From NCBI GenBank assembly GCA_026416515.1, contig JAOAEZ010000004.1, positions 1 to 41,226 of the forward strand: 41,226 bases of DNA, written 5' to 3'. Source of the stretch: Hydrogenophilus sp. Its GTDB lineage: Bacteria; Pseudomonadota; Gammaproteobacteria; Burkholderiales; Rhodocyclaceae. Positions 26,807 to 34,779 of this stretch are shown one piece after another; position 1 is the stretch's first letter; each line of letters begins with the position of its first letter. The notes below the pieces were generated by a model that worked only from the letters and a program-made list of their open reading frames with translations, had not been told where the DNA came from and did not search any database. Made by a program: the position numbers and the translations under genes.

Positions 26807-28231
26807 ATGAGCTCGATCTCCATCCCCGACGCCACCATCTTCAAAGCCTATGACATTCGCGGAGTGGTCGATCAAACCCTTACCGAATCTGCCGCTTACG
26901 CGGTCGGTCTTGCTCTTGCCGCCGAAGCGCGAGCCCGGCACGTCGCCGAAATCGTGATCGGCCGCGACGGGCGCCTCTCTGGCCCTCGTCTGGCGGTGGC
27001 GCTCACCGACGGTCTCACCGCCGGGGGAGTTGCCGTCACCGACATCGGTGCGGTTCCTACTCCTGTCGTTTACTTTGCCGCCGACTATCTCGGCACTCGC
27101 TCCTGCGTTGCGGTCACTGGCAGCCACAATCCCCCTGAATACAACGGGTTCAAAATGGTCCTCGGCGGCGAAACGCTCTTCGGTCCGCTCATCGCCGACC
27201 TGCGCCGTCGTCTCGTCGTCGCCGATCTCTATCGCGCCCCCACCCCGGCGCCGCGGCGCGCGCTCGACCTCATTCCTGCCTACCTCGAGCGAATCGCGCT
27301 GGACGTACGCCTCGACCGCCCCATTAAAGTGGCCGTCGACTGCGGCAACGGCATTGCTGGTGCGGTAGCCCCCCATCTCCTTACCCGCGTAGGTGCCCAA
27401 GTTACTCCCCTCTTCTGCGACGTCGACGGCACCTTCCCCAACCATCACCCCGACCCCTCCAAACCCGAAAACCTCCAACATCTCATCGCGGTGGTCCGTA
27501 CCACCGATGTCGAGCTCGGTCTCGCCTTCGATGGCGATGGCGATCGCCTCGGTCTCGTCACCAAGAGCGGGCGGATCATCTACCCGGACCGGCAGCTCAT
27601 GCTCTTTGCCGCTGACCTTCTCACCCGTCATCCCGGAGCCACCATCCTCTACGACGTCAAATGCACCCGTCTCCTCGCCCGCTGGATTCGCGACCACGGC
27701 GGCGTTCCCCTCATGTGGAAAACGGGCCACGCCTTCATCAAAGGAAAGCTCAAAGAGACGGGCGCTCTCCTCGCCGGCGAAATGAGCGGTCACCTCTTTT
27801 TCAAAGAGCGCTGGTATGGTTTTGACGACGCTCTCTATGCTGCTGCGCGCCTCCTGGAAATCGTCGCGCGTCATCCCAACCCCTCTGCCCTCCTCGAAGC
27901 GCTTCCCGAAGCGCACGCTACCCCTGAAATCAACCTCAAGATGGCGGAAGGTGAACCGCACGCACTCGTCGAACAGCTCCAAGCGCGCGGCACCTTTCCG
28001 GGAGCCTCAGAAGTTCTCACCATCGACGGCGTGCGGGTTGAATATCCAGACGGGTTTGGGCTGGTTCGCGCCTCCAACACCACCCCTGTCCTCGTTCTGC
28101 GCTTCGAAGCCGACACCCCCGCGGCGATGGCGCGGATTCGCGCTGAGATCGGCAAAGCGCTCGCCGCGGTCTGGCCCACCTTAGACCTCACGCCCCTCCA
28201 AACTCCAGAAGGACAACAACCCGGAACCTGA
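26807..28231 (+). CDS. algC: Phosphomannomutase/phosphoglucomutase (AlgC type)
   Basis: 474 residues. The phosphoserine is S106 in 'TGSHNPP'; the Mg loop D242-G-D244-G-D246-R and sugar-binding E325-M-S-G-H329 carry the same numbers as I recall for Pseudomonas PMM/PGM. The C-terminal phosphate-binding block contains 'RASNTTPVLVLRFE'. It converts mannose-6-P or glucose-6-P to the 1-phosphates, precursors of LPS and exopolysaccharide sugars. AGGAGG precedes the ATG. The diguanylate cyclase gene begins 2 bp after its stop. Gene name assigned by similarity; manB or pgm naming is equally used. Confidence 0.92.
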   Translation: MSSISIPDATIFKAYDIRGVVDQTLTESAAYAVGLALAAEARARHVAEIVIGRDGRLSGPRLAVALTDGLTAGGVAVTDIGAVPTPVVYFAADYLGTRSCVAVTGSHNPPEYNGFKMVLGGETLFGPLIADLRRRLVVADLYRAPTPAPRRALDLIPAYLERIALDVRLDRPIKVAVDCGNGIAGAVAPHLLTRVGAQVTPLFCDVDGTFPNHHPDPSKPENLQHLIAVVRTTDVELGLAFDGDGDRLGLVTKSGRIIYPDRQLMLFAADLLTRHPGATILYDVKCTRLLARWIRDHGGVPLMWKTGHAFIKGKLKETGALLAGEMSGHLFFKERWYGFDDALYAAARLLEIVARHPNPSALLEALPEAHATPEINLKMAEGEPHALVEQLQARGTFPGASEVLTIDGVRVEYPDGFGLVRASNTTPVLVLRFEADTPAAMARIRAEIGKALAAVWPTLDLTPLQTPEGQQPGT

Positions 28232-28233
28232 TC

Positions 28234-30099
28234 ATGCGTCTTGCCACCAAAATCAGCGCTTTTTACCTCACCGCCACGGTGGCGCTGGTCGTCGTCCTCA
28301 CCGCGATCGCCCTCATCGCTTTTCGCGCCTTTTCGCTCACCGCGGCCACCGCGCACGCCCAATCGGCTGCTGAGATCGTGCGTGTACACCTCACCGAAGC
28401 GATGTTGCTCGGCACGATCGGCGAGCGGCAACGTTTCCTCGAGCGGCTGCGCGACGTAAACAATCTTAAAAAAGCAGTGGTTATTCGTTCGCCGCTCGTC
28501 GACGAGCAGTTTGGCAAACACCGCCTTGGGGAAGCAGAACCCGACCCGATCGAACGCCGAGTCCTCACCACCGGCAAACCCTACTTTGAAACTGTCGAAA
28601 GCATCACGGAAACCTATTTTCGCGCCACCATCCCCTACATCGCTACCTCGCACGGTACTCCCAACTGTCTTCAATGCCACATGGTCCCCGAAGGGGCGGT
28701 ACTGGGAGCGATCACAGTCGCGATCGACCTCGGGGTATTGCGTCAACACGCGATTCTCACCGTCACCGGAATCGTCCTTGCTGTTGCCCTCTTTGCCGCC
28801 TCGCTCCTATGGCTGCTCCACCGGCTCTTACGGCCGGTTACTATCACCGCCCAAGAGATCGCCGACGTCGTTCACGAAGGGGTCGAAGGGCGGTTTGAAC
28901 GGCGGATTCACCACCAGAGCGCTGACGAAACGGGCCTCATCGCCCACGAAGTCAACCGGCTGCTCGATGCGATCGAGCGCGCCTTTACCCAGATCAGCGA
29001 GCAGATCGCTTTAGTCACCGGCTGGCGGCAGCGGCAGCGCAACCAACTGCAGGCTGGGGTGGAGGCCGTCACGACGATGGCGCAGATCGCCCACTTCAAG
29101 CAAGCGATCGAAGAGGACGCCCACACCAGTCACATCTACCGGCGGCTCATTCACGTCAGTCGTACCACCTTCTCGATACCCGAAATTCACCTCCTCGAAG
29201 TGCGCGGCGGAGAGATCACCGCGATCGCCCCCGACGGGTACTCCCATCTCTCCTGCTGTCCCGCCTGTGACCCGCTCATCGCCAGCCAGCCCGACCAGTG
29301 CCGGGCGGTCCGCACCGGCGACCCCATCGACGGCCTCACCGATCCTACCCTGTGTGTTGCCGAAAGGGTCACTGCCACCCATCCGAACCATGGCTACCTC
29401 TGTTTCCCTATTCTCTTTTCCGGTCAAGTCGGGGCGGTGGTCCAATGGGTTGTTCCACTCGAAGAGGCTTCCCGTTACCTTGAGGCCGCTAACCGTTTTC
29501 AACTTTTCCTTAAAGAGGCAGCGCCGGTTCTCGAATCGAAGCGGCTGATGGAGCAATTGCGCGAAAATGCACTCCGCGACGCGCTGACCGGCCTTCGGAA
29601 TCGCCGCTTTCTCGAAGAGTCGATCGAAATGCTCGTAGCTCAAATCCTTCGTCGCCACAGCCATCTCGCCGTATTGATGATCGACATCGACTGGTTCAAA
29701 ATGGTCAACGACACCTATGGCCATGACGTCGGCGACCGGCTGATCGTTCACGTCAGCAAACTCCTCACCCAAAGTGTTCGCGCCAGCGACTGGATTATCC
29801 GCTACGGCGGCGAAGAGTTCATGATCATCCTCGTAGACGCCACCGGCGAAGATGCTTTGCCGGTCGCGGAAAAAATCCGCACGGCGCTCGAATCATCGCC
29901 GATTCAACTCAACGACGGGACGGCGCTTCACAAGACCATCTCGATCGGCATCGCGGACTTCCCCGGCGATGCCGCCGGCTTTTGGCAAGTGGTCAAGTTT
30001 GCCGATATCGCCCTTTACCACGCGAAGGAGACGGGCCGCAACCGCGTCGTCCGTTTCACCGCCGATCTCTGGACAAGCACTGCCAACGGCAAGTACTAA
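28234..30099 (+). CDS. Membrane diguanylate cyclase with periplasmic c-type haem motif
   Basis: 621 residues. Transmembrane helices lie at about 10-31 and 173-196. Between them is a periplasmic sensor with one CxxCH haem c motif, C145-L-Q-C148-H149, near its end, as in DUF3365/Tll0287-like and other haem-binding sensors. A HAMP region follows (about 197-250), then a GAF-like cytosolic region (about 260-435) with clustered cysteines C341, C342, C345, C356, C374 and C390. The GGDEF domain ends the protein: GGEEF at 525-529 is intact, and the inhibitory I-site R516-A-S-D519 lies five residues before it. It should make c-di-GMP from two GTP, with product inhibition, in answer to a redox or gas signal. 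Start ATG 28234, 2 bp after the mutase gene; the ribosome site is weak, so coupling is likely. Confidence 0.9.
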   Translation: MRLATKISAFYLTATVALVVVLTAIALIAFRAFSLTAATAHAQSAAEIVRVHLTEAMLLGTIGERQRFLERLRDVNNLKKAVVIRSPLVDEQFGKHRLGEAEPDPIERRVLTTGKPYFETVESITETYFRATIPYIATSHGTPNCLQCHMVPEGAVLGAITVAIDLGVLRQHAILTVTGIVLAVALFAASLLWLLHRLLRPVTITAQEIADVVHEGVEGRFERRIHHQSADETGLIAHEVNRLLDAIERAFTQISEQIALVTGWRQRQRNQLQAGVEAVTTMAQIAHFKQAIEEDAHTSHIYRRLIHVSRTTFSIPEIHLLEVRGGEITAIAPDGYSHLSCCPACDPLIASQPDQCRAVRTGDPIDGLTDPTLCVAERVTATHPNHGYLCFPILFSGQVGAVVQWVVPLEEASRYLEAANRFQLFLKEAAPVLESKRLMEQLRENALRDALTGLRNRRFLEESIEMLVAQILRRHSHLAVLMIDIDWFKMVNDTYGHDVGDRLIVHVSKLLTQSVRASDWIIRYGGEEFMIILVDATGEDALPVAEKIRTALESSPIQLNDGTALHKTISIGIADFPGDAAGFWQVVKFADIALYHAKETGRNRVVRFTADLWTSTANGKY

Positions 30100-30125
30100 C
30101 CGCCGGCCCGCCGCTCCGTCGGTGC

Positions 30126-32726
30126 TCACGCCGCTGTCAACGCCGCGTCGAGCAGTTCGGCGTCTCCCCCGCCTGCCTGGCCCCACTGCGATCGTCCCCC
30201 CCCGCGCCCTCCCATCCTCGCCGCCACCCGCCGCACCCACTCCCCAGCGGCGATCTGCGCGCTCGCCCTCTTTCCCACCGCCGCCACCACTACCCCTTTG
30301 CCCTCCACCACTGCTCCCAACAACACAGCTCCCTCGGGCCCCAAGCGCTCGCACACCGCATCGGCCAACCGCTTCAGCCCCTCCATCGAATCGACCTCTA
30401 CGCGCGCCACCAACCGTTTTACCCCCTCTGTTGCCACTGCTCGTGCGGCCAACGTCTCAGCCATCGCCGCCGCCGCTCGCAGTTCGGCCCGCTCTTTTCC
30501 CTTCTCGGCGCGACGCAATGCCTCCATGAGCGCTGAAACTCGCGCCGGTACCTCCTCGGCGGCCACTCGCAGCATCTCGGCGGTCTGCTGCAACCTCTCC
30601 GCCATCGCCTGCACAGCCGCCAACGCTGCGGTTCCGGCCACTGCCTCGATTCGGCGCACCCCTGCGGCGATCGCCCCCTCGCTTATTATTTTCACCAAGC
30701 CGATATCTCCGGTCCGTCGCACGTGGGTTCCGCCGCACAGCTCCAACGAAGAGCCGATCGCCACCACCCGCACCTCCTCGCCATATTTTTCGCCAAAGAG
30801 CATCACTGCGCCTCGTTCGCGCGCTGCGGCCAACGGCATCACCTCGGCCACCACCGCCGTATTGGCCAGAACCTCAGCTGCTACTCGCTCCTCGACCGCG
30901 GCGATCTCCGCAAGCGTCAAACCGCGTCCATGGGCGAAATCGAAGCGCAGTCGCTCGGGCGCCACCTCGGAACCTCGCTGCTCCACGTGGGACCCCAGCA
31001 CCTCGCGCAATGCCTTATGCAGCAGATGGGTCGCCGAATGGTGGCGGGCGGTTCGCTGGCGTGCGGTTTCATCCACCTGCGCCCGCACCACTTCCCCTAA
31101 TCGTATCCTTCCAGCGGTCATCACCCCGTGGTGGCCGTGCACGCCGGCGCCGACCCGCTGGGTATCCTCCACGGCGAAGGCGCCGCTGTTACTCCACAAC
31201 TCGCCGCGGTCTCCCACCTGTCCTCCCCCCTCCGCGTAAAATGGGGTTTCGGCCAAGATCACCACCCCCCGTTCCCCCTCTCGCAGCTCCACCACTGGTA
31301 CGCCCTCGCGGTAGAGCGCCAACACCTCGCTCTCCGCCCTCAGCTGCTCGTAACCCAAAAACAAAGTAGCCGGACCGCGGTAATCTAAAACCTCCACATT
31401 CATTCGGAATTTACCGGCCGCCCGCGCCCGCTCCCGTTGGCGGGCCATCGCCCTCTCGAATCCGGCGGCATCCACGCACAACCCCCGTTCGCGCAGAATA
31501 TCGGCGGTCAAATCGAGCGGAAATCCGAAGGTATCGTGCAACCGGAACGCGACCTCTCCATCGAGAACGGTTCCGCCCTGCTGCGCCAACGCGGCTACCG
31601 CCTCCTCCAGCGCTGCCATTCCATGGCCGATGGTTGTCAAAAAGCGCTCCTCCTCCTCGCGGATTGTCTCCGCCACCATCTCTTCGCGTTCCTTCAACTC
31701 GGGGTAAGCCTCCCCCATCTCCGAGACCAACGGCGCCACCAAATGAAAGAAAAAGGGCTCCCGCGCTCCCAACTTCCACCCATGGCGGACAGCGCGGCGG
31801 ATAATTCGGCGCAGCACATATCCCCGTCCCTCATTCCCGGGAAGCACCCCATCGGCGATCAAAAACCCTGCCGCTCGGATATGGTCAGCCAACACCCGCA
31901 CGCTCGCGGAGACCTCTCGCAATCCCAGCACCTCCTGGGCGGCGGACGTTAGTTGGCGGAACAGATCGATCTCATAATTCGAATGGACCCCCTGCAGCAC
32001 CGCGGCCACTCGCTCCAACCCCATTCCCGTATCGACCGACGGTTTAGGCAGCGGATGCATCTCCCCCTGCTCATCGCGGTTATACTGCATGAACACCAAA
32101 TTCCAAATTTCTACGAATCGATCTCCATCGGCGTCGGCGGAGCCAGGAGGTCCGCCGGGAATCTCCGGTCCGTGGTCGTAGAAGATCTCGGTACAAGGGC
32201 CGCACGGGCCGGTATCTCCCATCATCCAAAAATTATCGGAAGCAAAGCGCTCCCCTTTATTGTCGCCGATTCGCACGACTCGTTCGCTCGGCACCCCTAT
32301 CTCTCTCCTCCAAATCTGGTATGCCTCCTCATCCTCGGCGTAGACGGTCACCCACAGCCGCTCCGGCGGCAAAGCGAAGACCCTTGTTACCAACTCCCAC
32401 GCGTAGTGGATCGCCTCGCGCTTGAAATAATCCCCGAAGCTAAAATTGCCGAGCATCTCAAAGAAGGTATGGTGGCGTGCCGTATAACCCACATGCTCCA
32501 AATCGTTATGTTTTCCGCCAGCGCGCACGCACTTCTGGGCCGACGCTGCGCGTCGGTAAGGGCGATGCTCCAACCCTAAAAAAACATCTTTAAATTGGTT
32601 CATCCCCGCGTTCGTAAACAGCAACGTTGGATCCCCGGCCGGCACCAGCGAACTCGACCGCACTACCTCGTGCCCTTTGCTGCGGAAAAACTCCAAAAAA
32701 GTTTTACGAATCTCGGCGCTCCTCAT
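30126..32726 (-). CDS. alaS: Alanyl-tRNA synthetase
   Basis: 866 residues, class II synthetase of normal length. The N-terminal catalytic domain opens '[17 protein letters not shown]' with '[14 protein letters not shown]' and '[14 protein letters not shown]'. The editing domain has the zinc motif HxxxH ('[12 protein letters not shown]') and '[13 protein letters not shown]'. The C-terminal part is the Ala-rich oligomerisation (C-Ala) domain, with '[12 protein letters not shown]'. It charges tRNA-Ala and hydrolyses mischarged Ser/Gly. The ATG at 32726 has AGGTGA upstream. It converges on the diguanylate cyclase with 26 bp between stops. It lies 64 bp downstream of the symporter gene, with its own promoter element. 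Confidence 0.97.
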   Translation of the reverse strand: MRSAEIRKTFLEFFRSKGHEVVRSSSLVPAGDPTLLFTNAGMNQFKDVFLGLEHRPYRRAASAQKCVRAGGKHNDLEHVGYTARHHTFFEMLGNFSFGDYFKREAIHYAWELVTRVFALPPERLWVTVYAEDEEAYQIWRREIGVPSERVVRIGDNKGERFASDNFWMMGDTGPCGPCTEIFYDHGPEIPGGPPGSADADGDRFVEIWNLVFMQYNRDEQGEMHPLPKPSVDTGMGLERVAAVLQGVHSNYEIDLFRQLTSAAQEVLGLREVSASVRVLADHIRAAGFLIADGVLPGNEGRGYVLRRIIRRAVRHGWKLGAREPFFFHLVAPLVSEMGEAYPELKEREEMVAETIREEEERFLTTIGHGMAALEEAVAALAQQGGTVLDGEVAFRLHDTFGFPLDLTADILRERGLCVDAAGFERAMARQRERARAAGKFRMNVEVLDYRGPATLFLGYEQLRAESEVLALYREGVPVVELREGERGVVILAETPFYAEGGGQVGDRGELWSNSGAFAVEDTQRVGAGVHGHHGVMTAGRIRLGEVVRAQVDETARQRTARHHSATHLLHKALREVLGSHVEQRGSEVAPERLRFDFAHGRGLTLAEIAAVEERVAAEVLANTAVVAEVMPLAAARERGAVMLFGEKYGEEVRVVAIGSSLELCGGTHVRRTGDIGLVKIISEGAIAAGVRRIEAVAGTAALAAVQAMAERLQQTAEMLRVAAEEVPARVSALMEALRRAEKGKERAELRAAAAMAETLAARAVATEGVKRLVARVEVDSMEGLKRLADAVCERLGPEGAVLLGAVVEGKGVVVAAVGKRASAQIAAGEWVRRVAARMGGRGGGRSQWGQAGGGDAELLDAALTAA

Positions 32727-32756
32727 TCACCTACTTCCAGCGATCTGCCTGCGAGG

Positions 32757-32765
32757 ATTGTACCA
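32757..32765 (-). promoter_or_regulatory. Extended -10 promoter element before alaS
   Basis: On the minus strand TGG-TACAAT (32765-32757) ends 30 bp before the alaS ATG, in the 64-bp gap after the symporter gene. No -35 is evident. Confidence 0.45.
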
Positions 32766-32790
32766 AAGCCCGACTCGCTCGCTCCTTCGG

Positions 32791-34770
32791 TTACGACAAG
32801 CGCCGCCAACGCTCGACCCACTGAGCCTCCTCGGCCCGCCACCCCACCCCCAACCACCCGCAGCAAGCGTGGGCCAAAAACCCAAACGCTACCCCGAAAA
32901 TCCCGCACGCCACCGGCTCGATTCCCCAGAGGCGCCAAGCCATTTCCCCCCACTCTTGGTGGGCCATCCAATAGTAACCGAGGCTCACCGCTGCGCCTCC
33001 CCCCATAGCCACCAACGCCCCCACGCGCGTTGCTCGGCGCCAAAAGATCCCTAAAACCACCGTCGGAAACAGCGTCGCTGCTGCCAATGAAAAAGCCAAT
33101 CCTACCAGCAGTAAAATCGTCTCCAACCGCAGAGCGGCCACCCATGCTGCCACCATCGCCGTCCCCAACAGCACCATCTTATTCACCAACAAGCGCCGAT
33201 GGGCTGGGGCGCGCTCTTTTGACCACCGTTTAAAATAGAGGTTATGCCCCACTGCATTAGCGATTGTCAGCAGCAACCCATCGGCCGTCGACAAGGCAGC
33301 TGCCATCGCTCCTGCCCCCACCAAACCGGTCACGAAAAGTGGCAAGCCGGCCAACTCGGGCAATGCCAGCACCAAAGCATCGGCGTTCCACTGCAATTCG
33401 CTGCTCTGGATACGTCCATCGCCGTTGACATCGGTAAACGACGCCAACCCCAATGTGGTCCAACCCGCCAGCCACGGATCGGTCGCCTCCACCTCAGCCC
33501 CGTACCACTCTCCCACCGCCACGCGGGCAAAAAGCGCATAAAGCGGCGCTGCCGCGTATAAGAGCGCTACAAAGAAAAGCGTCCACGCGGTACTCGTGCG
33601 GGCCTCCTGCACGGTGCTCGTCGTATAGTAGCGCATCAAAATATGGGGTAATGCTGCTGTTCCCACCATCAACACGAACATCAGCGCCAAAAAATTTCGT
33701 CGCTCTGCAGCGCGCTCCTCTATGCTCTCCCCCACCCAAGGCTGAAAGAAAGGGCGCCACGGCGCTGCTCCCTCTCGGGCTGCTGTCAGCGCCTGTCGCC
33801 AAAAATCGCGTACCTCCTCCGGTGCACCGGTCAGCACCTGGAGCTCTCTCTCTATCGGCCGTAAGATCTCTGGTGTTGTCCCTGCCGCCAGCAACCGGCT
33901 CCACTCGGCCCACAGCTCCTCTCGTCTCTCTGCTACTGATGCGGGCCAACTGGCCAACAGGGCCTCGTAACGGCGTGCGTTCTCTGCCTGGGCGGCCCGC
34001 ACGGCTGCCTCTGCGGGATCGTAGCGCAACCGATCGCCGAGCGCTGCCTCTGCGGCGGCCAACTGGGGCAATGCGGCGTGGGGCAAAACCACCCCATAGC
34101 GATCGTACGCCAGCAGCACCAACGGGACCAGATAGGCCACGATCAAAACGCCATACTGGGCCACCTGGGTCCAAGTCACTCCCCGCATTCCCCCCAGGAA
34201 CGAACAGACCAAGATTCCCGTCAACCCCACGAAAAGACCGATCGGGAAAGGGACCCCTGCTAAGCGGCTCACCACCAATCCCACCGCGTAGACTTGGGCC
34301 ACCAAATAGACAAAGGAGACCAACACCACCGCTGCCACTGCCAGCAATTCGGCGGCGGAACCGAAGCGCTCTCCGATCAACTCCGGGATCGTAAATCGGC
34401 CGAATTGGCGCAGATAAGGCCCCAAGAAAAGAGCCACCAAGACAAATCCCCCCGACCACCCGACCACATAAGCCAAGCCGGCGAACCCCTCATGGAAAAT
34501 CACCCCTGCCAATCCCACGAAGGAAGCGGCGCTCAACCAATCGGCGGCGGTGGCCATCCCGTTAGCGAACCCTGGCACGCGGCGGCCGGCGACGTAGTAC
34601 TCCTCCACATCCTGAGTGCGCAAAGCCACGCCGATCCCCGCGTACAGCATCACCGTCGTCACCAGGAAAGCCATTCCTACCGCTCGGGTCGGGGCTCCCA
34701 GCTGCTCAGCGTAGGTCGCCACGATTCCCAGAAGGGCGAACGCCGCCCCGTACAGCCAGATAAAGCGCAT
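32791..34770 (-). CDS. Sodium:solute symporter (SSS/SLC5 family, VC_2705-like; probably carboxylate)
   Basis: 659 residues, about 13 membrane helices. The core blocks 'ATAADWLSAASFVGLAG' and 'AALSTADGLLLTIANA' are those of ActP-like and VC_2705-type symporters, which take up acetate or other short monocarboxylates with Na+. A soluble insert of about 130 residues (after 'YDRYG') and an EF-hand-like loop 'DVNGDGRIQSSEL' before 'PELAGLP' also belong to this subfamily. It is the last gene of the kinase-receiver-exonuclease-symporter operon, 9 bp after the exonuclease stop. The ATG at 34770 has no good ribosome site, so coupling is likely. The usual DUF4212 partner of VC_2705 symporters is not found next to it. 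Substrate is inferred. Confidence 0.85.
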   Translation of the reverse strand: MRFIWLYGAAFALLGIVATYAEQLGAPTRAVGMAFLVTTVMLYAGIGVALRTQDVEEYYVAGRRVPGFANGMATAADWLSAASFVGLAGVIFHEGFAGLAYVVGWSGGFVLVALFLGPYLRQFGRFTIPELIGERFGSAAELLAVAAVVLVSFVYLVAQVYAVGLVVSRLAGVPFPIGLFVGLTGILVCSFLGGMRGVTWTQVAQYGVLIVAYLVPLVLLAYDRYGVVLPHAALPQLAAAEAALGDRLRYDPAEAAVRAAQAENARRYEALLASWPASVAERREELWAEWSRLLAAGTTPEILRPIERELQVLTGAPEEVRDFWRQALTAAREGAAPWRPFFQPWVGESIEERAAERRNFLALMFVLMVGTAALPHILMRYYTTSTVQEARTSTAWTLFFVALLYAAAPLYALFARVAVGEWYGAEVEATDPWLAGWTTLGLASFTDVNGDGRIQSSELQWNADALVLALPELAGLPLFVTGLVGAGAMAAALSTADGLLLTIANAVGHNLYFKRWSKERAPAHRRLLVNKMVLLGTAMVAAWVAALRLETILLLVGLAFSLAAATLFPTVVLGIFWRRATRVGALVAMGGGAAVSLGYYWMAHQEWGEMAWRLWGIEPVACGIFGVAFGFLAHACCGWLGVGWRAEEAQWVERWRRLS

Positions 34771-34779
34771 TTATTTAAC

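Noticed and set aside
33400..33450. EF-hand-like DVNGDGRIQ loop in the symporter as a novel calcium site
   Set aside because: From memory, the same loop before 'PEIAGLP' is standard in VC_2705-type symporters, so it is not special to this protein.
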